64,000 bases of DNA from Macrotis lagotis (GCF_037893015.1 NC_133666.1:264609609-264673608), one strand, 5' to 3'. Shown: positions 11,216 through 23,004, counted from the stretch's first letter. The notes: generated by a model from the sequence alone, not told the origin. Made by a program: numbers and translations.

Positions 11216-11862
11216 AAGAAGTAAAATAATAAGGGTTATCTCTATCAATAGAATTCCACAATCATGAAATTGTAGGTTTAGGAACAAACAGAGCATAAGA
11301 ATACATAATCCCTAAACTTGCTTCCAGGATAGCAATTTCCTTCTTGTAGATTTTTATACTAACGTTTTAGCTCTAGGTATCTGGTAATTCCTGATTAGCT
11401 GGTCTTAGAACTAGTATCATGATTTTGTCAACAATAATATGGACTAGTTGGGTTACAGAAGGAATTCCATTAGTGTGAACACTAAGCAGTGATTTGGACC
11501 AAACCTCCAAAATTGTTGACATTTATGTTTAACAACCTCCCAAACCCCTTTTCCTCCTTTCCAATACCTTAACTGAATTCAGAACACATAGCAGGTACTT
11601 AATATGTATTGACTGGCTGATTAGTTGACAAGAGATTTAAATTTATTGGAAGTTGGAAGACTTATGTGGTCCAATAAATATATGCTCTATACGCCCTCAC
11701 CTCCCATAACTGGTCTGTTATATGTGTCTAAAATTCTATCATTAGTATTTCATTCCTTTTATTGAGAGAAATAATCAATTTTTCATCTTTTATTAGCTAT
11801 GTATATCATCAAGTGATTATATATGTGTATATATATGTGTGTATATATGTACATATATATGA
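11216..11862. other. AT-rich intergenic DNA, no gene seen
   Basis: No gene seen. From about 11815 to 11862 there is a mixed TA/TG dinucleotide microsatellite (ATATGTGTATATATATGTGTG) that runs into the GA-rich block. Confidence 0.5.
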
Positions 11863-12235
11863 CAGAGTCAGAGAGAGAGGGAGGGGGGAGAGAGAGAGAA
11901 GAGAGACAGAGATTGAGAGAGAAAGGGGGAGAGGGAGAAAGGAGAGAGAATTAGAGAGGAATAGAGGGAGAGCAAGAGAGACAGAGAGAAAGAGAGAGAG
12001 ACAGAGAGACAGAGAGACAGAGAGACAGACAGAGACAGAGATTGAGAGAGAAAGGGGGAGAGGGAGAAAGGAGAGAGAAATACAGGAATAGAGGGGAAGA
12101 ACAAGAGTGGGGGGGAGAGAGTGAGAGAGACAGAGAGACAGAGAGAGACAGAGACAGAGATTGAGAGAGAAAGGGGGAGAGGGAGAAAGGAGAGAGAAAT
12201 ACAGGAATAGAGGGGAAGAGCAAGAGTCGGGGAGA

Positions 12236-12314
<79 letters not shown>

Positions 12315-12321
12315 AGAGAGG
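11863..12321 (+). repeat. GA-rich minisatellite with 120-130 bp units plus pure (GA)n
   Basis: A purine-only block on the + strand. The phrase GATTGAGAGAGAAAGGGGGA starts at 11911, 12040 and 12159, and each time continues through GAGAAAGGAGAGAGAA and a GGAATAGAGG segment, so three units of about 129 and 119 bp are visible. It ends in a pure (GA)n run from about 12236 to 12311. The Arg/Glu-rich and Ser/Leu-rich open frames here (up to 191 codons on the minus strand) are products of the repeat. Confidence 0.93.
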
Positions 12322-13732
12322 GAAATGTGACTTAGTTGAATGCAGCAACCACTGGACTTTCCATTTTTGTTTTTCTATCACCAAGATCTGGAATCTAGAG
12401 CATATTTAGTAAATGCTCATTGATTGATTGTTGGCACTGGCTATGTGGATTCATTCACTCCCAGCCTGTAATTGTCTTATCTATAAAATCAGGGTATTGT
12501 ATTAGTTGAGGTCTCTGAGTTTGAAATATGGGAATCTTCTATTAATTTATTCATTCATCAACCAGATAGCATTCTAAGAACTTACTCTCATTGACCACAG
12601 GCTACTCTTAAGCTTTTATAAGTCAGCCTTAATACTTGAATTTGATTTTGATTCCTGAGAAAATTCCAGAATCTATTATTTAAAAAGGTAATGAACTTCT
12701 AAAAAAAGAAAATTTCTTGAAAAGGAGAGAATAGATCATTGCAGACAATCTTCATTTCCTTTTGGTTTTTGACATAGCTAATAAAAGGGAAAGATCAGGG
12801 GAAAGTTTTAAATATCATGTCCCTAGATCTCAGCATACATCTGATGAAGGTGCCCTGGCTTGGAGCTATCTTGCACAGCATATTGGCTCACCTGGATAGG
12901 GAGTGGAGCTTACACAGCAGGGGAGATTGTAAAAGTGAAAGGGAAAGGACATGGGGTGACCAAACTAGACAGTCCCTTCTGACACAATGGGTGCTAGATT
13001 TGTGGTTGGCTGGCATCTGTGGACTTCCCCTAACCTGCATGGGCATTTTAAGGGGAACCATCATTTCTCTCTAGGCTGAACTCCTAATTCTTTGCTCAGA
13101 CCACTATGTATCTGTTCCAGGTACCATCATCCATCTTCCACCACCTGCTATCCTCTCACCCTTTCGCTCTTCTTTTATTCTTTATCTTCATTAGGATGCA
13201 GTCTCTTCAAAGGCAATGGCTATCTTTCTTTCTGGTAATTGTATTGCTATGGTTTAACTAGCACATAATAAATGCTTATTGACTTGACTTGAAATTGAAG
13301 TTGTGAGAGTTTGGGATCCTGGCAATATAAGCAGGTCTTATCTAAACAAAGGTAATGCCAACTATAAGCAGTTGAGGCATCAGAAAAAGTGGGTACTCAG
13401 AATACCAAGACTTTGGGAGCCCTTGGGATAAGATGAAGTGATTCTTATACTTATGTTTCAAATTCTACAGTAGAAGCAAGTAGTTATAATTCTGGGAAGA
13501 TTTAGTATGGAAGGAAGTGACTTGAGATTTAGTGATTAAAACTTGTAGTGGGGTGACAAAGCTAATTCTTCCATTTTTTACTATACTTTTAGTATTTTGG
13601 TTAATCATTTGTTTTAACTATGAATGACTGCTGGAATAATCAGAGTTTCTTGGAGTAGAATGGGGCAATAATGAACTCTGAAATTTGGAGGGAGGATAAT
13701 TTATACATGTCAACTCTAACCAAGGAAACCAA
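12322..13732. other. Intergenic DNA, no gene seen
   Basis: No gene could be supported. At about 13090-13300 there is an L2 LINE 3'-end-like stretch (GCAGTCTCTTCAAAGGCAATGGCTATC...TAGCACATAATAAATGCTTATTGACTTG). Confidence 0.45.
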
Positions 13733-13935
13733 AGAATCATATATTTAGAACTTCAAGGGATTTGAACTTAACCTCTTCATTTTATGGATGAGGAAAGAAA
13801 GGAGTGGGGATATTAAGCAACTTGCCCAGGACCACACATTAAGTGTCTTAAGCACAATTTGGACTGAAGTTGTCCTCACTTCAGTTTCAGGACTATACCT
13901 ACAACACCAAGCTGCCATCAAAAAAGAGTAGAGAT
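13733..13935 (-). mobile_element. MIR/THER1-like CORE-SINE, reverse
   Basis: CTCTTCATTTTATGGATGAGGAAAG, AGCAACTTGCCCAGGACCACACATTAAGTGTC, AATTTGGACTGAAG and ACACCAAGCTGCCA match the reverse CORE-SINE order. Confidence 0.7.
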
Positions 13936-14404
13936 AAGTAGATAGAGATAACCAATCTTCCAAGAATTAAAGAGAGTGTGGCACTTATCTCAGAGAATCC
14001 TCTGGGTGTTATGTAAGACAGATCTTTCTGTCTTATGGTTATGCAATACTACTCTCAGTGGTTATGTTGCTGTACTGTTATTATGAACACTATAGAGAAA
14101 TGATATTACAATTATATTGATTCCATATTGGTTGAATGACTATACCCAAAGAGTAGTCAAATTGAAAGGAGGCTTCAGTCTCCTAGCAGGCATCAGAGCC
14201 AGGATTTAACTGGCAATTCAAAGACAAATATTCTCTTTCTCAAGGAGTTTATATTCCAATTGAGGAAAACAATATGAACACAGATAATTTATGTATATTT
14301 TATTATATATTATTCTATGATAATCTATATTGTATCCTATGATATTCTATTGAATTACATTATATTGTATCATATAATATCATATTATATATAATACAAA
14401 TTAA
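13936..14404. other. AT-rich intergenic DNA, no gene seen
   Basis: From about 14290 to 14400 the sequence is an AT-only low-complexity stretch with repeated ATTCTATGATA and ATCATATTATA phrases. No gene. Confidence 0.5.
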
Positions 14405-14552
14405 CTTTGGAAGTCTCTGTCAATAACTGGGAGAAATCCCACTTCAGACCTTTGACAACTGTAATCTTGGATCAAGTCACTTAATATCCTTCAGCCTCAG
14501 TTTTCATATTCGTAAATTAGGGATAACTGGAGCACCTACTCTCACAAAGTTA
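14405..14552 (+). mobile_element. CORE-SINE, 5' part of a copy split by an L1 insertion
   Basis: CCCACTTCAGACCTTTGACAACTG, ATCTTGGATCAAGTCACTTAATATCC, CAGCCTCAGTTTTCATATTCGTAAATTAGG and ACCTACTCTCACA are the 5' and middle portions. The expected continuation (CTCACAGGGTGATTGTGAAG) appears at 15474-15560, beyond the L1. Confidence 0.65.
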
Positions 14553-14820
14553 ATTTTTTAAAATAATATTTTATTTTTCCAATTACATGCTAAAACAATT
14601 TTAAAATGTTTTTTAAAGGTTTTGATTTCCAAATTCTGTCCCTCTTCCCTCCTTCACTTACTTCTCCTTCTCTGAGAAAGCAAGGACTTCAATATAGGTT
14701 ATATATATACAATCATATAAAACATTTCCAATATCATTTTTTATAAGAAGACTTGAATAAAAAAAGGAAAGAAAAAGAAGAAAGGAAGGATGGGAAAGAG
14801 ATGAAGAAGAGGGAGGGAGG

Positions 14821-14867
<47 letters not shown>

Positions 14868-15473
14868 ATGAAAAACAGCATGCTTTGGTCTCTATTCAAT
14901 AAATATCACTTCTCTGGAAGCAGATAGTATGCTTCATCAGGAGTCCTTTGTGATTATCTTGGACTATTTTATTGCTAAAAGTAGTTAAATCATTCAGAGT
15001 TCTTTATCAGACAATATGCTGTTGTTTGTACAATATTCTCCTGGTTCTATTCACTTTACTTTGAATCAGTTCTTGTAAGTCTTTTCAGGATTTTTGGAAA
15101 TTATCCTGTTTGTCTTTTTTTAATAGCACAATGATATTCCATCACAATTATATACCACAGCTTGTTTAACCATTCCCCATTTGATGGGCATTCCTTTGAT
15201 TTCCTATTCTTTGTCAACACAAACAGAGCTGTTACATTTTTGTTACAATAGGTTCTCCCCCTTTTAAAAATCTCTTTGGGATGCTGACCTAGTAGTGATA
15301 TTGTTGGATCAAAAACTATACAAGATTTTATAGTTCTTTGGGTATAGTTCCAACTTGCTCATCAGAATTTTTGGATCAGTTCAACTCCACTATAAGTAGA
15401 ATAATGTTCCAGTTTTCCCATATCCTCACCTACATTTATCATTTTCTTTTTTTTTTGTCATAACCAATTTGAT
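14553..15473 (-). mobile_element. L1 LINE 3' end, antisense, inside a CORE-SINE
   Basis: TTATTTTTCCAATTACATGC, TTGATTTCCAAATTCTGTCCC, CAATATTCTCCTGGTTCTATTCACTTTACTTTG, CAATGATATTCCATCACAATTATATACCACAGC, CCATTCCCCATTTGATGGGCATTCC and ATGCTGACCTAGTAGTGATATTGTTGGATC follow the antisense marsupial L1 3' end in order. It starts and stops inside a CORE-SINE. Confidence 0.8.
14819..14866 (+). repeat. (GA)n microsatellite inside the L1
   Basis: A GGGAGGGGGAGAGAGAGA...run of about 20 GA units within the A-rich part of the L1 3' end. Confidence 0.95.
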
Positions 15474-15560
15474 AGGTCCCTCACAGGGTGATTGTGAAGC
15501 TCAAAAGAGATGGTATATATTTTAAAATGGTGAAACTATACATTAACACAAACAAATGGT
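15474..15560 (+). mobile_element. CORE-SINE, 3' part of the split copy
   Basis: GGTCCCTCACAGGGTGATTGTGAAGCTCAAAAGAGATGG is the 3' continuation of the copy at 14405-14552 (family pattern: CTCACAGGGTTGTTGTGAGGATCAAATGAGAT). Confidence 0.6.
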
Positions 15561-15689
15561 TTTAAACATTTTTAGGGGGTAAAATGTCATGTCTTATTCC
15601 CTGTTATCTTTTTTTTGTTATGGATTGGATCACATACTTTGAGTCTCCTTCCAACTCTTGAATTCTGTGATTCTGTGAATCAGGAAAGT

Positions 15690-15792
15690 TTTCTTGCAAT
15701 AAGTAGCACTTGATCTTTTCTTTGTATCCTTAACGCTTAGCACAGTGTTGGGAGCATAGTAAGCTCTTAATAAATGTTTGTTGATTGATCTA
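15690..15792 (+). mobile_element. L2-like LINE 3' end
   Basis: CTTTGTATCCTTAACGCTTAGCACAGTGTTGGGAGCATAGTAAGCTCTTAATAAATGTTTGTTGATTGAT is the familiar 3' end of an old L2/MIR-related element. Confidence 0.6.
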
Positions 15793-16057
15793 GATAAGAT
15801 ATATATCTCTTCTTTTTTTGGAAAAGTTACTTTGAAAAGAACTTTGATGTGAAGTTTTGTAGACAGTATCAGATAGAGTTGGTCACCGTGGTTTTGGGGT
15901 TTTTTGGTTTTACTGTTTTTGTTTGTTGCAAGGGGAGGTTTCCTGTGTGATAGAACAAAGTAGTCAGAGAGGATTCATACAAAGATGACATATAAAAACA
16001 AAAATTATTTTTAAAAATTGAAAATATTTTTCCTTGAATTATTGCCCCTGACATTGG

Positions 16058-16058
<1 letters not shown>
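15793..16058. other. Intergenic DNA, no gene seen
   Basis: Nothing was recognised. Confidence 0.4.

Positions 16059-16104
<46 letters not shown>
16059..16104. repeat. (TA)n microsatellite
   Basis: A pure run of about 22 TA dinucleotides, likely length-variable. Confidence 0.97.
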
Positions 16105-16106
<2 letters not shown>

Positions 16107-16639
16107 ATATATATAATCATATATAAATTTAAAATGTCTCATTTAAATGTAGCTATCATTGCATTTTCCTCATCTGTGAATTTTGTTGTGAAACAAAGAA
16201 AACCATCATAAAAGTTGCAGTCAAAAATCTTGATTGAAAGTATATGCCATCAATAGTTTAGGATAATAATCTGGGTGAAAGCTCACTTCTCCTGCTTTAT
16301 AAATCAAGACTAAGAAGTCACTGATCCAATCCCAAAAGATGGAGATTGAGAACCAATAAAAATATATATTTATATAGTTTTAATATATTTTATTTATATC
16401 TTAATACTTTATTTATAATTGTATATTTATTTGTGTCTTTCAATATTCATGATTAATGGTGAAAAATGCAATTATCTGCAATGTTCCTGCTTTCTTGGAT
16501 AATTACTTAGATGTGTACTAATGGGGGAATCTGTTCAAGCAAATTCCAAGTCATGGAATTTCTCTGAATTAAAGTGTTTAGCTTATATTCCAGCTTCCTG
16601 TTTTTCTGTTCTGGCTTTTTTAATTGTTTATCAGTTTAT
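16105..16639. other. AT-rich intergenic DNA, no gene seen
   Basis: Very AT-rich with no gene or repeat recognised. Confidence 0.4.
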
Positions 16640-16880
16640 TTATTATTAATAATAACTGGCATTTTAGAGTACTTTACAAATATCACCTCATTTTTATCCT
16701 CATATCAACTTGGGAAGTAAGCATTATTATTATCTCTGTGCTCAAGATGAGAAAACTGAGGTAGACAGAAATTAAGTAACTACCATGGGATCACACAGCT
16801 AATAGGAGTCTAAAGTGGTATTTGACCTCAGGTCTTCCTGACTAGGTCTAGGGTTTTAACCACTGTACTCCCTAGCTGTA
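16640..16880 (-). mobile_element. MIR/THER1-like CORE-SINE, reverse, near full length
   Basis: GAGTACTTTACAAATATCACCTCATTTTTATCC, AAGCATTATTATTATCTC, GATGAGAAAACTGAGG, GATCACACAGCTAATAGG and TGACCTCAGGTCTTCCTGACTAGG follow the reverse order and end CACTGTACTCCCTAGCTG. Confidence 0.82.
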
Positions 16881-17059
16881 ATTCATGGATGTTGTTTGTT
16901 GTTGTTTTCTATCATCTTCCTTCAAGTGAACAATAATGAAAGTATAAATAAAATCCTCATAATAAATATGTATAGTTCAGCTAAGCAAGTGATCATATCC
17001 AAAAATGTATTTATCATTCTATATTTTAAGTTTATCACCTCACAGGAGCTGGGTAGCAA

Positions 17060-17320
17060 GGCTTATCTTTGGTCCTCTGGTATCATGGTCTATGCTATTG
17101 CATGGTTATTGCATTCATCAGAGTTCTAAAGTCAGAAAACTTTTTTTATAATCTGTTGCCATCATATATGTTGTTCTCTTGCCTCTGCTTATTTCACTCT
17201 GTTTAAGTAGTTTAAGACTTCCTTTGATGGTTCCTTTGAACCATCAATTTAATAATTCCTTACAGCAAAATCATATTCTACTATATTCATACACTATAAT
17301 TATTTTTGTTCTATGACTGT
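17060..17320 (-). mobile_element. Probable L1 3' end fragment, antisense, diverged
   Basis: CATATATGTTGTTCTCTTGCCTCTGCTTATTTCACTCTG, then TTTAAGACTTCC, then CAGCAAAATCATATTCTACTATATTCATACACTATA parallels the antisense L1 3' end at 14553-15473. It is poorly conserved. Confidence 0.5.
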
Positions 17321-17727
17321 GTGAAAGTCTTCTAGAAAATCAAAAGATTTGCAAAAGTTTTCATTTCTAAATTAAACTTTGAGGGACTTGTTTATTTAGT
17401 AATTTAAGTGCCTCTAAAACTACAACTAAAACCCAGTTGTCTTCAAGTCATTTGAAATTCAAATGGTGATGGAGAATAGTGGTTTCCAACTCAAATGGAA
17501 ATGGAGAGTGCTGATAGCACAGTGATCTAGAAAACCATAAATTACCTTTAATTATGTTTTATTTTATTTTAATTTATTTTGTTAGTTATTTCCCAATTAT
17601 AATGTAATCTGCTTCTTCAAGACTAGGAGTATTGCTGATACATAGAGCTGTCAGAGCTCCTTGTATTTGACACCTGATGTAGAAAAATCATGCTTCTTCC
17701 ACTAAGTTCCAGACAGAACAATGTCTT
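17321..17727. other. Intergenic DNA, no gene seen
   Basis: Nothing was recognised. Confidence 0.4.
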
Positions 17728-18120
17728 TTTGAGCCCTATAAAACTATTCATACCTGTTGATCTAACAGTATCATTATTAGGTCTATATTCCAAAAGATAT
17801 GAAAAACAAAAAAGATAAAACTTAAATTGCAAAAATATTTATAGCAGCTCTTTTCTGGTGGGAGAGAGTTGGAATATGAGGGGGATGTCCATCTCAGAAA
17901 AAACTTGGAAAGACTTACATGAATTGATGCATAGTGAACTGTATTGTGTACAAAGTAACAGCAATATTGTAAGATTATCAGCTGTGAATGACAACTATTC
18001 TCAACAATACAATGACTCAAGACAATTCTGAAGGATTTATGATGAAAAATGTTATTCATCCCTAGAGAAAAAGTTGTTGATGTGTGAATACAAGTTGAAG
18101 CATGCTATTTTTTAACTTTC
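17728..18120 (+). mobile_element. L1 LINE 3' end, sense
   Basis: GAGCCCTATAAAACTATTCATACC, ATTATTAGGTCTATATTCCAAAAGATATG, GCAAAAATATTTATAGCAGCTCTTTTCTGGTGG, GGAAAGACTTACATGAATTGATGC and AAGCATGCTATTTTTTAACTTTC are the sense-strand counterpart of the antisense copies. The internal part is shortened between GGATGTCCATC and CAGAAAAAACTTGG. Confidence 0.8.
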
Positions 18121-18449
18121 AAAGTAAAAAGTAAAGTAACACTGTCACAATTCTAGTATCAGGTCAAATGAAAAAAAAATGATTTATAATTCATTTTGTT
18201 CTCAAATTATTTTGAATTTTTATGCCAGTTTTTTAATATGTTGAAAATTCATTTTGGTTGTTCCAAAGTAGTATAGAAATTATGAACATTTGACTTGAAA
18301 ACTTCTGTTAGAAATTTTGTTCTTAGAAAAAAAAGAGAGGGGACCTCAAATTGAATCATATCATTAGATTTGGACGGGAACTTTCTGGTCAAACCCCTCC
18401 CCTTATTCAAAATGGAATTTTTCTTTGAAAAAATAAATATGTATATAGA
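18121..18449. other. AT-rich intergenic DNA, no gene seen
   Basis: Nothing was recognised. Confidence 0.4.
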
Positions 18450-18716
18450 AGGGTAGCCATATGGTGCAGTGGATAGAACACCAACTGTGGATGCAGGAGA
18501 AATTTAGTTTAAATTGTGTCTTCAGATGCTTGACATTTACTAGTTATGTGACCTTGGACAGGTCACTTAACCCTGATTGCCTTACATGCAGGTCAACTCC
18601 AATTATCTTGGTACATATCTGGCCACTGGACCCAGATGACTTCAGAGGAGAAAGTGAGACTGGTGACTTTGCACAGCACCCCCTGACTCAAATTTAATTC
18701 ACTTACTTTTCATGAC
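18450..18716 (+). mobile_element. tRNA-headed SINE with long RTE-like tail
   Basis: GGGTAGCCATATGGTGCAGTGGATAGAACACC, GTGACCTTGGACAGGTCACTTAACCCTGATTGCC, ATATCTGGCCACTGGACCCAGATGAC and a tail AATTCACTTACTTTTCATGAC. The same tail is in the copy at 58506-58760 and, reversed, near 25391 and 62305. Confidence 0.82.
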
Positions 18717-19113
18717 AACTTATACACATATATATCTTTAATGTAAATGTGTATATATCCATATATGTTATTGTGCATATAGTTATCCCTTTCATATCCC
18801 AACTTTTCCCTTCACTATTTTGATCTATCACAGATTGGTATAATAAATTAAAAGGGAATTTTGGGTGAGGTATGCAGAAGCCACAGATGACACAGAAAGG
18901 TCAGCAGATGACATAAAAAAGTTTAGAAACTCAGAAAAACATAAAATATATTATTGTAGAGCAACCATAATTTTGATGGGTTTTTGGTTTTTACAATATT
19001 TATAAAATACACATTTTACAAATTTTACAATAAGACATTATAAACAACCCATCAAAGAAAATGAAAAAAAATTCAGACTTCTTCTCTGGTACCAAGAAGG
19101 GCCAAAAACTTTT
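18717..19113. other. AT-rich intergenic DNA, no gene seen
   Basis: Nothing was recognised. Confidence 0.4.
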
Positions 19114-19125
19114 ATGCTGATTTTC

Positions 19126-19289
19126 TTTTCTTTTTTTTTTTTTTAGATTTTTGCAAGGCAAATGGGGTTAAGTGGCTTGCCCAAGGCCACACAGCTAGGT
19201 AATTATTAAGTGTCTGAGACCGGATTTGAACCCAGGTACTCCTGACTCCAGGGCCGGTACTTTATCCACTGCTCCAACTAGCAGCCCCA
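19126..19289 (-). mobile_element. Young tRNA-derived SINE, reverse, with target-site duplication
   Basis: A poly-T start (the reversed tail) is followed by GCAAGGCAAATGGGGTTAAGTGGCTTGCCC, GTCTGAGACCGGATTTGAACCC, CTCCAGGGCCGG and the reversed head ending AGCAGCCCC. ATGCTGATTTTC occurs at both 19114-19125 and 19290-19301, a perfect 12 bp duplication. Confidence 0.93.
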
Positions 19290-19301
19290 ATGCTGATTTT
19301 C

Positions 19302-20324
19302 CAGATCATGGGGCATCATATCCCTAACCCTCACAATGTGGAAGGGATAACTAAATGTATACAAATGTTTTTATGATTTACACAAAAATAGGCATGAAAT
19401 AACTATAATATATATGTCTATATTATGTATAATATATGAATATGACTTATGCATTAGGTATGTGTATGTATATATAAAGATATATGTATTAACATAATAA
19501 TCCCATGTTATCAGCCCTGATATGGTGCAAAATTGTTGAATGTTTGGACTATTTCATTTGGTCTTTGTTTTTCTGAAACCCAGCAAAGGGTCTGGCACAT
19601 AACAGATAATAACTACTGGTTGACTGACCTGATTGATTAGGGGGACAGAGCAAGAAAATTCATTAACATGAGAACCTTTGGGAAAGAGATTATCTGGGTT
19701 AGAGTTTGGACTTGCTCTTGGAAATCGTTAAACCATTAGACTATTAGACTACATTTCTCCAGTAGATAGTCCATGTGGTCTTTCATGAACTATCCATCCC
19801 CATGACCATCCCCAAATGATTAGCAATACAACAGTCACAAACTCTACAGAGTTTTTTATTTTACTTTTCCAAAATTGACAAAAGTTATTTTCTTTTCTCC
19901 TTATCAAAAAAGAAGGAAGTTCTTGTAACAAATATGGACTGTCAAATAAAATAAATTCCCACACTGACCATGCTAAAAAAATAGGCCTTTTCCCCCCTGC
20001 ATTTTGAGTTCATTAATTTTCTGTCAAGAGTTAAGTAGCAGGTTTCATATTAATACTATGAAATTGATATTATGATTAGCCATTAGATCAGAATTCTTAA
20101 ATCTTAGAAAGTTATCAGACTTTACAATTACTACTCTTACAAGTAGTTTCTATTTAGTGCAAATACTACATTCCATGATGTTTGAATTTATTTTGCTTAT
20201 TTCCATTGAAATTCCAATGGAATTTCCATTGAATAATTAGAACTCTGAATAGTGCAAGTTACAAATGCATGTAACTTCATGAAACACAATATTCTCATTA
20301 ATTCCAACCTAGCTATTCTGTAAA
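19302..20324. other. AT-rich intergenic DNA, no gene seen
   Basis: An L2-like phrase (GGGTCTGGCACATAACAGATAATAACTACTGGTTGACTGACC) lies near 19585-19630. Otherwise nothing was recognised. Confidence 0.4.
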
Positions 20325-21235
20325 AAAATATTCTCCTGGTTCTGCATATTTTACTCTGCATTGTCCTATATAGATCTTCCCAAGTTTCTCTGGAATTGTT
20401 CCTTTTGTCACATGCATTATGGTACAATAATATTCTATTATATTCATATGCCACAAATTGTTCATGCATTAACTTTTCATGAGTACTTCCTTTGCCTTTT
20501 GATTCTAGTCTTTAACTATTACAAAAAAATCTGACAAATCTGTTTCTTCTTTCCTTGGTATCTTTCTGATATGCCAAGTAGTGGTTTTGTTGGATTAAAG
20601 AAGATGCATTTGGGGACATATTTCTGAATCTCTTTTCAAAATGTCTGGATCAAATCACATCTCTGCCAACAGTTCATTAATGTACTGGTTTCCCCATAGT
20701 TCCTAACAACATTTAACATTTTTCTTTATTGATCATCTTTTTCTGTCTTCTGAATGAGAAGTAGAAGTTTCAAGTTGTTTTAATTTTCATTTCTCTAACT
20801 AGTAATGTTGGAGTATTATTTTTTAATATGGCTATTGATAGCTCTGGTTTCTTCCTTTGAAACTATCTGTTAATATACTTTGGTCATTTAATAATAAGGG
20901 AATGTTTCTTTTGATTATGAATTTTAATTCATTATTAATATGTCTTTGGAATTAGATCTTTATGAGAGAAACGTGCTACAAAGATTTTTTTCCCCAAATT
21001 AACTATTTCCCTTCTAGTTTTAACTGTTTGTTTTGTGCATGAAAACAAATTAAATTTTATGTAGATTCCAAATCTTGTATGATCTTGACTTTAATTCTTT
21101 TTTTTTTGGGAGGGGAAGGGGATGGACTGTTTGCAGGATGTAACTGGTATAGTTTTTCATTTTACCCTCTGATACTAATTGTTCTAGGTAAGGATATGTT
21201 TAAAAATTTTATCCTGGCTCTTTTTTTAAAATAAA
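20325..21235 (-). mobile_element. L1 LINE 3' part, antisense
   Basis: TATTCTCCTGGTTCTGCATATTTTACTCTGC, GGTACAATAATATTCTATTATATTCATATGCC, AGTAGTGGTTTTGTTGGATTAAAG, TTTTAATTTTCATTTCTCTAACTAGTAATG and AATATACTTTGGTCATTTAATAATAAGGG follow the antisense L1 in order and reach further inward than the other copies. Many point changes and small gaps make it old. Confidence 0.75.
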
Positions 21236-22164
21236 ATAATGACTTTCAAGATAGCCATTTTTTATTATATGTTTGAACTGCTTTCCATGTCTTTTGTAAA
21301 TAAAATATCTTACCTTTTCTTCTTTTATTCAATCTTTTGACTCTGTTTTAATATTTTTAATTGATTCATGGAGTCATTTAACTTTGTATGGTTCAATCCA
21401 TTCTAATAGTAAGTCTGTTAGGCAAAGTTTTGTGCCACTTATACTAAACTATTAATTTTCCTTCATTATCTTTTCCCCAGAACTCTCACTTCTTTTCCAA
21501 TTTTTTTCTTTTCACTCATTCATTCAATAAACATTTATTAAATGTCTACTATGTGCCAGCATTAATCTCTCACTTCAGTTAAAGTATCATTTTAAAATTA
21601 TTTTTTAAATTCTTGCTATATCTCTTCCAAGAATTCTGAGTGATTTTATGGTCAATTTTCTTGAAGCTTGGTTTGTGAATGTTTTGAAGTTATTCTGGTA
21701 TTGGGACTTTAGAACCTTTGATAATTATTATTATTATTACTAGCCCTTTATTATTACTGCTACCTAAACTGTGGTTTGTGTGTTCAAGGTTATCCTCTGG
21801 GCATTTTGGAGGGAGTTTGGGGGCTTTTTCTGGTCTAATTTATCTGGGATTCTGACAATACATCCTACTGATATTGAGTCCTGTGTTCTTAAAAGATCTC
21901 AGAAGTAGACCAGGTCAGGAAGCTCCAAACTTTCACCAATCTGAACTACAGCATGGTTTGCTGACTTCAGAGTTGGCTTTGCAGGTTTTGGGTCCTGGTT
22001 TGATTTTTTTTTTTGAAAAAACAACAATAGCAACAAGAACAACTGTAGACTTGTACTTGGTTGGAGTTTTAGTGGATAATTCTTGCCTGGACCTTAACAG
22101 TTAGCTGGAAAACTGTTCAGACTGAGAGCAAAGGGTGGGGGGTGGGGTGGGGAAGGAGAAGAAT
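21236..22164. other. AT-rich intergenic DNA, no gene seen
   Basis: A short ATTATTATT run lies at 21722-21741, and a phrase typical of old L2/MIR elements (TTCATTCAATAAACATTTATTAAATGTCTACTATGTGCCAGC) at about 21512-21560. The 76-codon frame at 21874-22104 is not supported as a gene. Confidence 0.4.
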
Positions 22165-22395
22165 AAGCATTTACATGGTTCTTGTCCTGAACCAGTACTA
22201 CCCTAATTATATTAGATCTACCTCAACAAGTCTTTGAGGCAGGTTCTATAATTATCCTCACTTTACAGTTGAAGAAATTGAAACAAGGGTTAAGTGACTT
22301 GGTCAAGATCATCCAGCAAATTCAAGACTGAGACTGGGTTTGACCTGGCCTTTCTGAACCAAAGTGTAGTGCTCTCCCCATTGTGCCACTAGACT
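22165..22395 (-). mobile_element. MIR/THER1-like CORE-SINE, reverse
   Basis: TGAGGCAGGTTCTATAATTATCCTCACTTTACAG, TTAAGTGACTTGGTCAAGATCATCCAGC, GGGTTTGACCTGGCC and CATTGTGCCACTAG follow the reverse CORE-SINE order. Confidence 0.75.
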
Positions 22396-22734
22396 AACCA
22401 TGGACCCATCCTTGCCCCTACCCCCAGTCCAGAATCTTTGCCCTGATCCCTCAAACCTGGGATTTGTCTGAGCCTGCTCTTTGTGGTCAGTGTCAGGTTC
22501 ACAGCCCCACTGCTAGTCATTTGCCTATGGGGTGAATCCATGATCTTGGACTGAAAGAAACAGCAAACCACTCTTGTTTCTCCTTGGGTTTTCTAATCTC
22601 TACTCTGATATTTTTTTTTTATTTTTATGGCAAGAAGGAGCTGGATTAAGCTGTTTTCTCTTGTTCTGCAAAATTTAGCTTAGCAGAATTCACATAGAAC
22701 TCCCAATCTTATTGGCCTTACTGACACAATGAAT
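22396..22734. other. Intergenic DNA, no gene seen
   Basis: Nothing was recognised. Confidence 0.4.
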
Positions 22735-22990
22735 TCAAAATGAAGCATGATTAACAACAACATTGTGAGATGATCAACCTTGATAGAAGCAGCTCCTCTA
22801 AAGCAATTCAGAGAGCTAGGACAACTGTATTACACTAGCTGTGGACAGAGAAAGAAAACAAAACAAAACAAAACAAAAACACCTCCAGAATCTGAAGAAT
22901 ATTTTATAAACATTATATCTTGTCTATCTCTTTCCATTAATCCTAATTCCTCATACTGAAAATGACTAATCTGAAAACATGTTTATCAAA
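22735..22990 (+). mobile_element. L1 LINE 3' end, sense, left part (interrupted by SINE)
   Basis: AACAACAACATTGTGAGATGATCAACCTTGATAG and AGCAATTCAGAGAGCTAGGACAACTG resemble the L1 3' UTR. A final A-rich part ending in AATAAAAAATAAAGATAC reappears at 23425-23545, beyond the composite SINE. Confidence 0.55.
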
Positions 22991-23004
22991 AATATGTATG
23001 TACA

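Noticed and set aside
11809..12384. 191-codon Ser/Leu-rich frame on the minus strand
   Set aside because: Translation of the GA-rich minisatellite.
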